DNA from: Acidobacteria bacterium 28-9
Lineage (GTDB): Bacteria > Acidobacteriota > Blastocatellia > Pyrinomonadales > Pyrinomonadaceae
Length of the DNA stretch: 61,705 nucleotides
Reading direction: 5' to 3'
Assembly (NCBI GenBank): GCA_002050355.1
Contig: MWYY01000048.1
Span: 1-61,705 of the forward strand
Both the position numbers and the translations under genes were made by a program. The notes below the pieces were generated by a model, which had not been told where the DNA came from, did no database searches, and saw nothing but the letters and a program-made list of their open reading frames with translations. Shown one piece after another: positions 17,319-27,366 of the stretch (its first letter is position 1; each line of letters starts with the position of its first letter).

Positions 17319-18467
17319 ATGTTTTATTACCTTTTATATCAAGTTATTTACAGACAATACGGCGCGGGCGGTGAGTCGTATTTTTTCAGAGGCTTGAACG
17401 TTTTTCAGTATCTGACCTTTCGTACCGCTTGGGCAATGATAACGGCACTTTTGATTTCGCTTCTGTTTGGCGGAAAAGTTATCAATAAACTTGCCGCGCT
17501 TAATGTCGGGCAGGAAATTCGTGAAGAATTGTCTGAAGATCATCAAGCAAAAAAAGGAACGCCGACAATGGGCGGCGTGTTGATAATCGGCGCGGTTTTT
17601 ATTTCGACGATTCTTTGGGCGCGGCTCGACAGCCTTTATTTGTGGCTCGCGCTCGGTGCAACGACAGCGTTCGGCGTCATCGGTTTTGTGGACGATTACA
17701 TAAAAATCGTCAAAAAACGCAGTAAAGGTTTGACCGGTCGGCAAAAATTACTTGGGCAATTGCTGACTGCTCTGGTTGTTTGGGGTTGTCTCTGGTATTT
17801 CGCCAATTATCCGTGGAATCTGAGCATTCCGTTTTTCAAGGCGACAGCTTTGACAGACCCGTGCGTAACTTGTGTTTACCCGCTGGTTTATTTGATTTTT
17901 ATCGTTTTTGTTCTTTTGGGTTCGTCAAACGCGGTGAATTTGACCGACGGTATTGATGGATTGGCTTCGAGTATAACGTTTATCGCAATGGCGGCTTTGA
18001 CCGCTCTGACTTACGTTTCAGCCGACCGACGCTGGGCGGAATATCTCGACATCACGCACAAACCGGAAGCGGCGGAACTAACGGTTTTTTGCGGCGCAAT
18101 GCTCGGCGCGGCTTTGGGTTTTTTGTGGTATAACGCGCCGCCGGCGCAGGTTTTTATGGGCGATGTCGGCTCTCTGGCAATCGGCGGCGCTTTGGGAACA
18201 GTAGCGATTTTAACGAAACAGGAATTTCTATTGCCGTTTATCGGCGGTGTTTTCATCATTGAAGCCATATCGGTATTGATTCAAGTATCGTATTTCAAAT
18301 TAACGAAAAACCCGAAAACCGCAGTCGGCAAGCGTTTTTTCCGTGCAGCGCCGATTCATCATCATTTCGAGATGTCGGGTTGGAAAGAGCCAAAAATTGT
18401 TTTTCGTTTCGTGATTGTGGCGATTCTTTTTGCGTTGTTGAGTTTGTCAACATTGAAGTTGCGGTGA
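17319..18467 (+). CDS. mraY: Phospho-MurNAc-pentapeptide transferase
   Basis: MraY transfers phospho-MurNAc-pentapeptide to undecaprenyl phosphate, forming lipid I at the inner membrane. The 382 residues have about ten membrane helices and the family motifs: [18 protein letters not shown] (catalytic Asp pair), [22 protein letters not shown] and [11 protein letters not shown]. It is the fifth gene of the dcw cluster, and the repeat array in front of it leaves no obvious ribosome site. Confidence 0.96.
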   Translation: MFYYLLYQVIYRQYGAGGESYFFRGLNVFQYLTFRTAWAMITALLISLLFGGKVINKLAALNVGQEIREELSEDHQAKKGTPTMGGVLIIGAVFISTILWARLDSLYLWLALGATTAFGVIGFVDDYIKIVKKRSKGLTGRQKLLGQLLTALVVWGCLWYFANYPWNLSIPFFKATALTDPCVTCVYPLVYLIFIVFVLLGSSNAVNLTDGIDGLASSITFIAMAALTALTYVSADRRWAEYLDITHKPEAAELTVFCGAMLGAALGFLWYNAPPAQVFMGDVGSLAIGGALGTVAILTKQEFLLPFIGGVFIIEAISVLIQVSYFKLTKNPKTAVGKRFFRAAPIHHHFEMSGWKEPKIVFRFVIVAILFALLSLSTLKLR

Positions 18468-18502
18468 AAAACGATGAGCAAAAATAAAGGACAAAAAGTG
18501 AA

Positions 18503-19891
18503 ATGCTTTTAGAAGGCAGAAAAACTTTAGTTCTCGGAGCAGGAAAATCCGGCGCGGCTTCCGCTCGATTTCTTGCAAAGCGCGGCGCAATCGTTGCGCT
18601 TCACGACAAAAAACCGATTGCTGAATGGACGATTGACGCGCGTTCTTTGAAAACCGAAAACATAGGACTTCTCGACGGGCAAATTCCCTCCTGGCTGCTT
18701 GACCAGATTGATTTGGTTGTAATTTCTCCGGGCGTTCCGACCAGCGCAGTTCCGGCGCGCTACGTCAACCGCAAAGACGGCGAAGTTATCGGCGAAGTCG
18801 AACTTGCTTATAGATTTTTGAAAGGTCGCATTGTTGGAATTACAGGCAGCAACGGCAAAACAACGACAACGACTTTGATCGGCGAGGTTTTGAAAAACGC
18901 CGGAATTGAAACGCAAATCGGCGGAAATATCGGAACGCCGCTCGTTTCGCTGGCGGAAACTTCGACCGATAAAACCTGGACGGTGGTCGAGCTTTCGAGT
19001 TTTCAGCTCGAAACCATCAAAGATTTTCGCCCGAACGTCGCCGTCGCCTTAAATGTTACGCCGAATCATCTTGACCGTTACGATTTTTTTACGGATTACG
19101 CAACCGCCAAACATCGTCTTTTTATGAATCAGACGGCGGAAGACGCAGCGATTTTGAATACCGACGATGAAATAACGACGAGTTGGGCAAACAATTTGAA
19201 AGCGAACGTTGTTTTGTTTTCGGTTAAAAAAGAATTGGATGAAGGTTTGTTTTTGCGCGAACGGGATTTGGTCTGCCGCGCAAACGGACGAGAAAAAATT
19301 TTGACGACGCGCGACGAGATTTTCCTGCGCGGTTTGCACAATGTCGAAAATGTTTTGGCAAGTTTCGCGGCTGGCTTGGCGTGTGGCGCGGCGCCGGATT
19401 CGATGCGCGAAACGGTGCGAAATTTCAAAGGCGTCGAGCATCGCATCGAGTTTGTTGCCGAAATCGAAGGCGTAAAATTTTACAACGACTCAAAGGCAAC
19501 GAGCGTTGACGCGACATTGAAAGCGCTCGAAGCATTGAGCGAAGACGACGGCAAGATAATTTTAATTCTGGGCGGGCGCGGGAAAAACGCTCCGTATTCA
19601 CCGCTTGCCGATTTGATTGGAAAATCTGTGCGGAAATTAGTCGTAATCGGAGAAGATGCCGAAAATATAAAAAGGCAATTAAGGAATCACGTTGAAATTG
19701 TCCGCGCAAATGATATGAAAAACGCAGTTACAAGAAGTTTTGAAACGGCTGAAAAGGGCGATGCGGTTCTGCTTGCTCCGGCGTGTGCCAGCTTCGATAT
19801 GTTCAAAAGTTTTGAACAGAGAGGAAATGTTTTTAAACAGGAAGTTTTGGAAATCGGTTCAAAATTTAAGGTTCAAAGCTCAAGGTTGTAA
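18503..19891 (+). CDS. murD: UDP-MurNAc-L-alanine:D-glutamate ligase
   Basis: MurD adds D-Glu to UDP-MurNAc-L-Ala. Visible: N-terminal Rossmann LVLGAGKSGAASARFLAKRG, ATP loop GITGSNGKTTTTT, VVELSSFQLE, NVTPNHLDRY, and HRIEFVAEIEGVKFYNDSKA. Length 462. The last ~10 residues (ending KVQSSRL) are encoded by an intergenic-type 7-nt repeat array that has overrun the gene end, so they are unlikely to be conserved. Spacing to mraY is 35 nt. Confidence 0.95.
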   Translation: MLLEGRKTLVLGAGKSGAASARFLAKRGAIVALHDKKPIAEWTIDARSLKTENIGLLDGQIPSWLLDQIDLVVISPGVPTSAVPARYVNRKDGEVIGEVELAYRFLKGRIVGITGSNGKTTTTTLIGEVLKNAGIETQIGGNIGTPLVSLAETSTDKTWTVVELSSFQLETIKDFRPNVAVALNVTPNHLDRYDFFTDYATAKHRLFMNQTAEDAAILNTDDEITTSWANNLKANVVLFSVKKELDEGLFLRERDLVCRANGREKILTTRDEIFLRGLHNVENVLASFAAGLACGAAPDSMRETVRNFKGVEHRIEFVAEIEGVKFYNDSKATSVDATLKALEALSEDDGKIILILGGRGKNAPYSPLADLIGKSVRKLVVIGEDAENIKRQLRNHVEIVRANDMKNAVTRSFETAEKGDAVLLAPACASFDMFKSFEQRGNVFKQEVLEIGSKFKVQSSRL

Positions 19892-19936
19892 TTTCAACCG
19901 AAAACTTTGAATTTGGAACTTTGAACCTTGAACTTA
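19863..19936. repeat. Heptad hairpin array overrunning the murD 3' end
   Basis: The left arm (19863-19888) has AAGGTTC/AAAGCTC words. The right arm (19905-19936) has complementary ACTTTGA/ACCTTGA words. The left arm supplies the last codons and stop of murD; the right arm ends just before the ftsW ribosome site. Confidence 0.75.
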
Positions 19937-19942
19937 GGAAGA

Positions 19943-21115
19943 ATGGTGAAAAAACTTCGCATAGATTGGCTGATGTTTGCGGTTGCCGCCGGTCTTGCCG
20001 TTTTTGGCTCGATTATGGTTTACAGCGCGTCGGCGATGATTGCGCTCAGAGAAACGCACGGCGAAAGTCAATTTACATATTTTTACAAACAGTTTGGCTT
20101 CACTTTGCTGGGTTTAGCAGTAATGTATCTGACGAGCAAAATAAATTATCGCCGTTATGAAAATAAAACAGTTGCTTACGGCGTTTTGGCAATTACGGTT
20201 ATTCTGCTGCTTTTGGTTTTCGGTTTTCCGCCAATCAACGGCGCGCGGCGTTGGATACGATTCTCGGCAATGTCGTTTCAGCCGTCGGAAATAGCTAAAA
20301 TTTCGCTGCCGATTTTTCTCGCTTATTATCTGACGAAAAACGAAGATTTAGTGGGCGAAATAAAAGAAACCGTTTTGCCGTGCGCGTCGGCTTTAATCCT
20401 TTTGGGCGGGTTGATATTACTTGAGCCGGATTTGGGAACGGCGATGGTTTTATGCGCGATTTTCGTTACCCTGTATTTTGCGGCGGGCGCGAAATGGACG
20501 CACATCACCGTAACAGTCGGGACTCTTTTACTAATCGGAGTTTCGTTCCTGGTTTTGTCGCCGTGGCGGATGAAACGGCTTTTTGCTTTTATAAATCCCT
20601 GGGAAAACGCCAGCGACGGCAGCTATCAGGTCGTGCAAGGGCTTTACGCTATCGGTTCGGGCGGAATTTTGGGCGAAGGTTTTGCTAAAGGTCAGCAGAA
20701 ACTTTTCTATCTGCCTTATCCGTATTCGGATTTTATTTTCGCGGTTGTCGGCGAAGAACTCGGTTTGATCGGAACTCTTGCGGTCGTTCTGGCTTTCGGT
20801 TTTCTGTTATGGCGCGGCGCGCGCGCGGCTCTAAGCGCACCCGACCGTTTCGGAATGCTTTTGGGAATCGGACTTATCACGGGAATTATCGTGCAGGCTT
20901 TGTTTAATATCAGCGTCGTCGTTTCGATTCTGCCCGCAAAAGGAATTCCATTGCCATTTATTTCCTACGGCGGTTCTTCGATTATCGTAACCTTGTTTGC
21001 CGTCGGAATTTTGCTGAACATTTCGCAATACGCCGGGCAAAGTGTTGCGGAAAGTATGGAAACAGAAAGAATGCCGAATAGACACGAGAGACTGACAAAG
21101 GCGCGAGCAATTTGA
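19943..21115 (+). CDS. ftsW: Septal peptidoglycan glycosyltransferase (SEDS family)
   Basis: FtsW polymerises lipid II at the septum together with FtsI. The 390 residues have about ten membrane helices and SEDS motifs: FGSIMVYSASA in helix 1, NGARRWI, FQPSEIAKISLPIFLAYYL, and near the end LPFISYGGSS. The ATG at 19943 has AGGAAG just upstream; an in-frame TTG at 19928 lies within the repeat array and is less likely. It sits between murD and murG, the canonical ftsW position rather than that of rodA. Confidence 0.94.
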   Translation: MVKKLRIDWLMFAVAAGLAVFGSIMVYSASAMIALRETHGESQFTYFYKQFGFTLLGLAVMYLTSKINYRRYENKTVAYGVLAITVILLLLVFGFPPINGARRWIRFSAMSFQPSEIAKISLPIFLAYYLTKNEDLVGEIKETVLPCASALILLGGLILLEPDLGTAMVLCAIFVTLYFAAGAKWTHITVTVGTLLLIGVSFLVLSPWRMKRLFAFINPWENASDGSYQVVQGLYAIGSGGILGEGFAKGQQKLFYLPYPYSDFIFAVVGEELGLIGTLAVVLAFGFLLWRGARAALSAPDRFGMLLGIGLITGIIVQALFNISVVVSILPAKGIPLPFISYGGSSIIVTLFAVGILLNISQYAGQSVAESMETERMPNRHERLTKARAI

Positions 21116-21127
21116 AAACAGGAATTT

Positions 21128-22213
21128 ATGAAAGTTCTCATTGCCGCCGGCGGAACGGGCGGGCATATCTATCCGGGAATAGCCGTTGCGAAAGAAATTC
21201 TAAGGCGCGACGTGAATTCCGGGGTGGGATTTGTCGGAACGGCAAAAGGTTTGGAGACGAGAATCGTTCCTGAAAACGGCTTCAAACTTTCTTTGATAAA
21301 CAGTGCCGGTCTAAAAAATGTCGGTCTTCTTGGAAAATTAAAAAGTTTGTTTGTTTTGCCGAAAAGTTTTCTTGAAGCGCGCCGTTTGATAAAAGATTTT
21401 CAGCCCGACGCGGTTGTCGGCGCAGGCGGTTACGTTTCCGGTCCGGTTCTTTTGATGGCAAGTTTGATGCGCGTTCCGACGCTTGTTATGGACTCGAACG
21501 CGCTTCCGGGTTTTACAAATCGAAGGCTTGCGCCCTTTGTTACAAAAGCCGCGCTCGCTTTTCCCGATGCAGTGAAATTCTTTGGCAAAAAAGCGGTTGT
21601 TACCGGCAATCCAGTCAGACACGAGTTTTTTGACATCGCGCCGAAAGCCAGAGATGATAACAGCTTTTCGGTGCTGATTTTCGGCGGTTCACAAGGTGCG
21701 CGCGCTATCAACAACGCGATGATTGACGCTTTGAAACATTTGCAGGTGTTCAAAAATAAGTTGCAAATAACGCATCAGACGGGCGAAACGGATTTTGCAA
21801 CGGTGGAAAAAGATTACGCAGAAAACGATTGGCAAACAGCAAAAGTTCGACGTTATATTTCTGATATGGTTTCGGAATTTGCCAAAACCGATTTGATAAT
21901 TTCGAGAGCAGGCGCAACGACTTGCGCGGAAGTTTGCGCCGCCGGACGAGCCGCGATTATGATACCGCTGCCGACCGCCGCCGACGATCACCAGCGCAAA
22001 AACGCCGAAGCACTTGTAAATAAAGGTGCGGCGCGAATGGTTTTGCAGAAGGATTTGAACGGAGAAATTTTAGCCCGCGAGATTACCGATTTGATTGAAA
22101 AGCCGGAAATGATAGCGGCAATGGAAACGGCGGCGCGAAAGATGGCGCGGCGAGATGCTGCGGAGGTTACGGTTGATTTAATTGAGGAATTAGCTGCATA
22201 TAAACGCAGATAA
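21128..22213 (+). CDS. murG: Undecaprenyl-PP-MurNAc-pentapeptide GlcNAc transferase
   Basis: MurG adds GlcNAc to lipid I to make lipid II on the inner face of the membrane. The 361 residues show the N-terminal glycine loop AAGGTGGHIYPGIAVA, GAGGYVSGPVLL, the second-domain glycine loop FGGSQGARAINNAM, and the UDP-GlcNAc region ISRAGATTCAEVCAAG. ftsW ends 12 nt upstream. Confidence 0.96.
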   Translation: MKVLIAAGGTGGHIYPGIAVAKEILRRDVNSGVGFVGTAKGLETRIVPENGFKLSLINSAGLKNVGLLGKLKSLFVLPKSFLEARRLIKDFQPDAVVGAGGYVSGPVLLMASLMRVPTLVMDSNALPGFTNRRLAPFVTKAALAFPDAVKFFGKKAVVTGNPVRHEFFDIAPKARDDNSFSVLIFGGSQGARAINNAMIDALKHLQVFKNKLQITHQTGETDFATVEKDYAENDWQTAKVRRYISDMVSEFAKTDLIISRAGATTCAEVCAAGRAAIMIPLPTAADDHQRKNAEALVNKGAARMVLQKDLNGEILAREITDLIEKPEMIAAMETAARKMARRDAAEVTVDLIEELAAYKRR

Positions 22214-22259
22214 CGCGAATGTAGTTTTTATTTATTGACAATTCGGCAAAAGGGAAAAA

Positions 22260-22305
22260 TGATTTTAGATTGCAGATTTCAAAAAATCCAAAATCCAAAA
22301 TCGAT
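22260..22305. repeat. Heptad hairpin array between murG and murC
   Basis: The left arm (22260-22280: GATTTTA, GATTGCA, GATTTCA words) and right arm (22281-22305: AAAATCC words) are directly adjacent and complementary. It ends about 9 nt before the murC start codon and leaves no Shine-Dalgarno site. Confidence 0.7.
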
Positions 22306-22313
22306 ATATTGAA

Positions 22314-23765
22314 ATGTTTCGGCACGTAAAAAACATTCACTTTATCGGCATCGGCGGCATCGGTATGAGCGGCATCGCCGAAGTTTTGTGCAATCTCGAA
22401 TTCAGCATTTCCGGCTCGGACGTGAAGAAATCAAAAAATATTGAACGCCTGGAAAAATTAGGTGCGATTGTTTACGAAGGACATGCAGCGGAAAATGTCG
22501 GCGACGCGCAGGTCGTCGTTTATTCATCGGCGGTTAAAGAAGATAACCCGGAAGTAGTTTTCGCCAAAGCACACAAAATTCCCGTCATTCCACGCGCTGA
22601 AATGTTGGCGGAATTGATGACCTTAAAACCTTATTCGGTCGCGGTTGCCGGAACACACGGGAAAACTTCTACGACTTCAATGATTGCGACGATTCTCGGA
22701 TATGCCGGGTTAGAGCCGACGACTGTTGTCGGCGGCGTCGTCGATACGCTCGGCTCGAATGCAAAACTTGGCACGAGCGATTGGTTCGTAGCCGAAGCCG
22801 ACGAGAGCGACCGTTCTTTCTTGATGTTAAGTCCTACGCTTTCAGTAGTTACGAACATTGATAAAGAACATATGGAATCTTACAAAGGAATGGACGATGT
22901 TGTGCAGTGCTTTACAGATTTCATCAACAAGGTTCCGTTTTACGGCGCGGCTGTAATTTGTCTGGATGACCCGAATGTGCAGCTTATTATTCCGCGCATC
23001 AAACGCCGCCGCGTAACTTACGGAATGACTGCGCAGGCGGACGTTTCCGGTCATAATATTGTTTATAACGACAACTTCGGCTCGACTTTCACAATTTGGA
23101 AAGGCACGGAAGTTTTGGGTGAGATAAACTTGCCTGTGCCGGGCAAACATAATGTTTATAATGCTTTGGCGGCGACCGCCGTGTCTTTGGAACTCGACGT
23201 TCCGTTTGAAAAAATCGTTGCCGCATTCGGCAGATTCAAAAATGCGAACCGGCGTTTTCAGTTCAAAGGCGAAGCGCGCGGAGTTACGGTTGTTGACGAC
23301 TACGGACACCATCCGACGGAAATCGTGGCAACCTTGTCGGCGGCGAAAAACGGTTCGGGCGGGCGACGGACGGTCGTGGTTTTTCAGCCGCATCGCTTCA
23401 CCAGAACCGAAGAATTGATGGACGAGTTCGCGCTCGCTTTTAACAATGCCGACGTGCTTTACGTGCTGGATATTTACGCGGCGAGCGAGCAGCCGATTGC
23501 GGGTATCACGGCGGAAGTTTTGACCGAAAACATCAAGCAATACGGACACAAAAACGTGAATTATATCGGCGACATTGAAACTGCGGCGGAAAAGGTTGTC
23601 GAAAATTTGCAGGAAAACGATTTGGTTATAACTTTAGGCGCCGGAAGCATTACGGGGCTTTCGGATGAGATTTTGGAAGTTTTGAAAACATCCGGCTACG
23701 GAGGAAACGGAGAACACAGAGAAAAGGAAAATGAAAAAGGAAAAACGGAAGATATTCCATTATGA
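22314..23765 (+). CDS. murC: UDP-MurNAc:L-alanine ligase
   Basis: MurC adds L-Ala to UDP-MurNAc, the first peptide step. Evidence: N-terminal HFIGIGGIGMSGIAEVL, ATP loop VAGTHGKTSTTSMI, EADESDRSFL, PVPGKHNVYNALAA, and VVDDYGHHPTEIVATL. Length 483. The last ~20 residues (Glu/Lys-rich, ending KTEDIPL) are encoded by one arm of a repeat hairpin and look like a recent overrun. murB and ddl, which often follow murC, are not here. Confidence 0.95.
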   Translation: MFRHVKNIHFIGIGGIGMSGIAEVLCNLEFSISGSDVKKSKNIERLEKLGAIVYEGHAAENVGDAQVVVYSSAVKEDNPEVVFAKAHKIPVIPRAEMLAELMTLKPYSVAVAGTHGKTSTTSMIATILGYAGLEPTTVVGGVVDTLGSNAKLGTSDWFVAEADESDRSFLMLSPTLSVVTNIDKEHMESYKGMDDVVQCFTDFINKVPFYGAAVICLDDPNVQLIIPRIKRRRVTYGMTAQADVSGHNIVYNDNFGSTFTIWKGTEVLGEINLPVPGKHNVYNALAATAVSLELDVPFEKIVAAFGRFKNANRRFQFKGEARGVTVVDDYGHHPTEIVATLSAAKNGSGGRRTVVVFQPHRFTRTEELMDEFALAFNNADVLYVLDIYAASEQPIAGITAEVLTENIKQYGHKNVNYIGDIETAAEKVVENLQENDLVITLGAGSITGLSDEILEVLKTSGYGGNGEHREKENEKGKTEDIPL

Positions 23766-23814
23766 ATTTTGCATTTTCCTTTTTGCATCTTTTAATGATG
23801 TTCTCCGTTTCCTC
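23701..23814. repeat. Long imperfect hairpin spanning the murC 3' end
   Basis: A perfect 15-bp pair, GAGGAAACGGAGAAC (23701-23715) and its complement (23800-23814), encloses further complementary GGAAAAT/ATTTTCC words of about 7-nt spacing. The left arm is coding (murC tail) and the right arm lies upstream of ftsQ. Confidence 0.75.
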
Positions 23815-23833
23815 TATGGCAATTTAAAAATCT

Positions 23834-24658
23834 ATGACGACACAAATACGAAAAAGACCGATTAGAAGTCGAACGGCGACGAAAAGACGAAGCGCAACCG
23901 CGCGGAAAAAAGGTTCTGAAACTTTGGCGGGTTTTTTCGTTTTGCTAGTTTTTATCATTGGCATCTTCGTTTGCCTCAGTTTCTTAACGTTTTTAGGTTA
24001 CCGGACGGTTGCAGCTTCCTCTTTTTTTGACGTTAAGACAATCAATATCAACGGTATTACTCGTCTGTCAAAAACCGACATTGAAAAAATGGTCAGCCGC
24101 CAAGCTGAAAAATCCGGCGTCTGGAATGCTAATTTGACGCAGATAAAAGAAGATGTAGAAAAATTTACACTTGTTAAATCGGCTGTCGTTTCGCGTATTT
24201 TGCCAGACGGTCTGCGCGTTAACATCAACGAACGAGTACCGCGCGCTGTTGTGCGAATAAATTCGGGTGATTATTGGGCTGACGAAGACGCCGTAATTCT
24301 CGGCGCGGTCGGCAAAGGTGAGGGGCGTCCGCCGTTTTTTATGCTTGGCTGGGACGAAAATAAAACCGACAAAGCTGTCAAAGACAATCAGGAGCGCGTA
24401 AAAATTTATCTGAAAATGCTTGACGAATGGCAAAATTTTGAACTTGTAAAACGAGTTTCCGCCGTAAAACTGGCTGATTTGCAAAAACCACAGGCGCTCG
24501 TGCCGGATTCAGGCGAAACGGTAACGATTACTTTGCCGAGAGAAAACTTCGGTAAGCGTCTGCAAAAGGGTTTGGAGATTATCGTCGGCAGAGGAAAGGA
24601 AATTGAATCGGTAAATCTAAGCAATCAAAAAGAAACTTTGGGTTTCCGGGTGAAATGA
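23834..24658 (+). CDS. ftsQ: FtsQ/DivIB-type division protein
   Basis: A 274-residue bitopic protein. It has a very basic cytoplasmic N-terminus (1-30), a membrane helix (about 34-56, LAGFFVLLVFIIGIFVCLSF), then a POTRA domain (FFDVKTININGITRLSKTDI) and the FtsQ domain. FtsQ links FtsL/FtsB to the early divisome. The position between murC and ftsA is canonical and confirms the call despite low family conservation. Confidence 0.9.
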   Translation: MTTQIRKRPIRSRTATKRRSATARKKGSETLAGFFVLLVFIIGIFVCLSFLTFLGYRTVAASSFFDVKTININGITRLSKTDIEKMVSRQAEKSGVWNANLTQIKEDVEKFTLVKSAVVSRILPDGLRVNINERVPRAVVRINSGDYWADEDAVILGAVGKGEGRPPFFMLGWDENKTDKAVKDNQERVKIYLKMLDEWQNFELVKRVSAVKLADLQKPQALVPDSGETVTITLPRENFGKRLQKGLEIIVGRGKEIESVNLSNQKETLGFRVK

Positions 24659-24706
24659 GAATTACGAATTACAAATGTCGAAATACATTTCCCGAATTCG
24701 TAATTG
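24659..24706. repeat. Heptad-like inverted array between ftsQ and ftsA
   Basis: The left arm (24659-24681) repeats GAATTAC. The right arm (24687-24706) contains GAATTCGTAATTG, its complement. The array begins at the ftsQ stop and fills the spacer up to the ftsA start. Confidence 0.6.
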
Positions 24707-24713
24707 AAAAAGA

Positions 24714-25952
24714 ATGAATCGTGAAATACAGGCAGTCGGCTTAGACATCGGCACCAGCCGTGTTCGGTGCGTTATCGGCGAACCGTCCGACGACGGCACG
24801 ATGAACGTTGTCGGTTTCGGGTCGGCGGAATCGCGGGGCTTAAGGCGCGGTATTGTTACGACGACTGATGCCGTTGCCGAAACAATCAAAAAAGCAACGC
24901 AAGACGCTAAACGGATGAGCGGCTTAGAAATTCACCAGGTAACAGTTAATCTTTCCGGCGAACATTTGCGCGGTGAAAATAAAAGCGGTGTCGTCGCAGT
25001 TGCGGGCGCCGGACGCGAGATTATGACCGAAGACGTTGAACGCGCTCTCGAATCTGCCAGCGCGATGCAGCTTCCAGCCGGTTGGGAAATTGTTGACCGG
25101 CTGCCGCAGGAATTTATTATTGACGGTCAGGACGGAATTATTGAACCCATCGGAATGCGCGGCGCACGTCTTGAAAGCCGGATTCACGTTGTCAGTAGTC
25201 CGAGCGCGGGTAGGCAAAACATCGTCAAAGCCGTTACCCGCGCTGGTCTCGAAATCGAAGGTATGATGCTCGAACCGCTCGCCGCAGCGGGCGGCACCCT
25301 GACCGACAATGATAAAGAATATGGCTGCGCGCTGGTCAATATCGGCGCGGAAGTTTCGAGTTTGATGATTTTTCGGCGCGGTGCTGTACAGCACACGGCG
25401 GTTTTCCCGTTTGGCGGAATGCACTTTACAAAAGACATAGCCGTCGGGCTTAGAGTTTCAATTCCCGAAGCGACGAAAATAAAACACTTTTACGGCTGCG
25501 TTGCCGGATTTTTGATGAAAGACGGCGAACGTCAGGAAGTAATTGAAATAACACCCGTCGGCAGGCAGGAAACGCGCCAACTGTCGAAAGAAATTTTGTG
25601 CGATATTATGCAGCCGCGCGCTATCGAACTACTTCATCTTATCGCGCAGGAAGTTTTCAGCGGCGGCGGACAAATTTCAAGCGGCGTGGTTTTAACCGGC
25701 GGCGGCTCGCTCAACCGCGGAATGGTCGAGATTGCCGAGCAGGTTTTCGATGCACCGACACGTCTCGGATTTCTAGAGCGAAACCGTTTTAGCGGACTGC
25801 TCGACGAAGTTCAAAGTCCCGAATGGGCGGTCGCCTGCGGGCTGGCTTTATCCTCGATGCGCGCGCAAATTCGAGGGTCTTCGGCGGGCGGGAAATCGCC
25901 TTCGCGCAAGGTTGCCGATTGGTTTGAAAACTTTCGAGAAAAATTTAGGTAA
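24714..25952 (+). CDS. ftsA: Actin-like division protein FtsA
   Basis: FtsA tethers FtsZ to the membrane. The 412 residues show the actin-fold phosphate loops (AVGLDIGTSRVRCVIGE at the N-terminus; VVLTGGGSLNRGM near 325), the FtsA-specific 1C insertion, and a C-terminal amphipathic helix (VADWFENFREKFR) after a Ser/Gly linker, which is the membrane-targeting sequence. It directly precedes ftsZ, with a 148-nt spacer that may carry an internal promoter. Confidence 0.95.
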   Translation: MNREIQAVGLDIGTSRVRCVIGEPSDDGTMNVVGFGSAESRGLRRGIVTTTDAVAETIKKATQDAKRMSGLEIHQVTVNLSGEHLRGENKSGVVAVAGAGREIMTEDVERALESASAMQLPAGWEIVDRLPQEFIIDGQDGIIEPIGMRGARLESRIHVVSSPSAGRQNIVKAVTRAGLEIEGMMLEPLAAAGGTLTDNDKEYGCALVNIGAEVSSLMIFRRGAVQHTAVFPFGGMHFTKDIAVGLRVSIPEATKIKHFYGCVAGFLMKDGERQEVIEITPVGRQETRQLSKEILCDIMQPRAIELLHLIAQEVFSGGGQISSGVVLTGGGSLNRGMVEIAEQVFDAPTRLGFLERNRFSGLLDEVQSPEWAVACGLALSSMRAQIRGSSAGGKSPSRKVADWFENFREKFR

Positions 25953-26100
25953 ATTTAAGATTCGGGCTAGATTTTTACCCCAAATCGTTGTATGCTGTTT
26001 CGCCATAGGCACAATATATTGTTGAAATCGCAAATTCTCTCGAAAGTTCATCCGCGACAAGTTTTAGCTATTTAATTTATTTATAAAGGAATCAAAAATC

Positions 26101-27237
26101 ATGACTACGAACGGTCTTCAAATGGAAAAAAATGCAATCACAATGACTTTCGACGAGCAGGTAACTACCGGCGCGAAAATCATCGTTATCGGAGTCGGCG
26201 GCGGCGGCAGCAACGCGGTCAATCGAATGATTGAAGCGGGCATCAAAGGCGTCGAATTTATCGTCGTCAATACGGACGTTCAAGCCTTAAACGATTCGCA
26301 AGCGCCGCTAAAAATTCAACTCGGCAGTGAGTTGACGCGCGGTCTGGGCGCGGGCGCAAACCCGGACATCGGGCGGCAAGCCGCCATTGAAGACACCGAT
26401 AAAATAATGGACGTTCTGGAAGGCGCGGATATGGTTTTTGTAACGACTGGTCTTGGCGGCGGAACAGGAACCGGCGCAGCGCCTGTGATTGCCGCGCTCG
26501 CCATCGAACTCGGCGCGCTGACCGTCGCCGTCGTTACCAAACCGTTCACCGTCGAAGGCAAGAAACGTATGCGCCAAGCCGAAGAAGGTCTCGCCGAACT
26601 GCGTGGCTGTGTTGACACAATTATTACGATTCCTAATTCAAAACTTAAAGAAGTCGAAGAAAAAATCTCGATTATAGAAGCCTTTCGGCGCGCCGACGAT
26701 ATCTTGCTGCAAGCCGTCCAGGGTATCAGCACTTTGATAACCGTACCGGGCATTATCAACCTGGATTTTGCTGACGTAAAATCCGTGATGCAGGGAATGG
26801 GCGTAGCTTTAATGGGCATCGGACACGGCTCAGGCGACGGCGCAGCTATCAAAGCTATGAAGGCGGCGATTGATTCCAAGCTGCTCGAAGAAAATTCAAT
26901 CAAAGGCGCACGCGGTGCGCTTATCAACATTACGGGTTCAAAAGATATGCCGCTCGACGAGATTGAAGCAGCGATTTCTCTGATTCACGAAGAAGCCGAC
27001 GAGGACGCCAATATTATTTTCGGAACGGTGTTTGACGAAAATATGAAAGACGACGTAAAAATTACAGTGATCGCCACCGGATTTGATAATCGCGCGTCGC
27101 TCTCGATGCAGATAAACAAACCGGCGGAAAACATTAACGACACGCCGTATAGAAACGCCCCAGCTTACAACCCTGCAGAGATGAAAAAAGAAGAAGATAT
27201 AAATGTTCCGACATTTATTCGTCGGCAAGCGGATTAG
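26101..27237 (+). CDS. ftsZ: Tubulin-like division GTPase FtsZ
   Basis: FtsZ forms the cytokinetic ring. The 378 residues contain [14 protein letters not shown], the tubulin signature [12 protein letters not shown], the T7 synergy loop region [11 protein letters not shown], and a short linker ending in the conserved C-terminal peptide [12 protein letters not shown] that binds FtsA. AAGGA (26087-26091) is a suitable ribosome site for the ATG at 26101. The spacer from ftsA suggests independent expression as well as read-through. Confidence 0.98.
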   Translation: MTTNGLQMEKNAITMTFDEQVTTGAKIIVIGVGGGGSNAVNRMIEAGIKGVEFIVVNTDVQALNDSQAPLKIQLGSELTRGLGAGANPDIGRQAAIEDTDKIMDVLEGADMVFVTTGLGGGTGTGAAPVIAALAIELGALTVAVVTKPFTVEGKKRMRQAEEGLAELRGCVDTIITIPNSKLKEVEEKISIIEAFRRADDILLQAVQGISTLITVPGIINLDFADVKSVMQGMGVALMGIGHGSGDGAAIKAMKAAIDSKLLEENSIKGARGALINITGSKDMPLDEIEAAISLIHEEADEDANIIFGTVFDENMKDDVKITVIATGFDNRASLSMQINKPAENINDTPYRNAPAYNPAEMKKEEDINVPTFIRRQAD

Positions 27238-27340
27238 AAAAGGTAAAAGCAAAAGGGCAGAGGTGAATAATCATTCGTGCTAAACATTTTCGTTTAACCA
27301 AATGAATTTTTACCTTTTGCCTTTTTGCTTTTTTACTTTT
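27238..27340. repeat. Heptad hairpin array between ftsZ and pdxA
   Basis: The left arm (27238-27262) has AAAAGGT/AAAAGCA words. The right arm (27308-27340) has complementary TACCTTTTG/CCTTTTT words. About 45 nt separate the arms. It may also act as a weak terminator for the dcw cluster (inference). Confidence 0.65.
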
Positions 27341-27366
27341 GAAAAAGCCGTTATAAAATAATTTTC

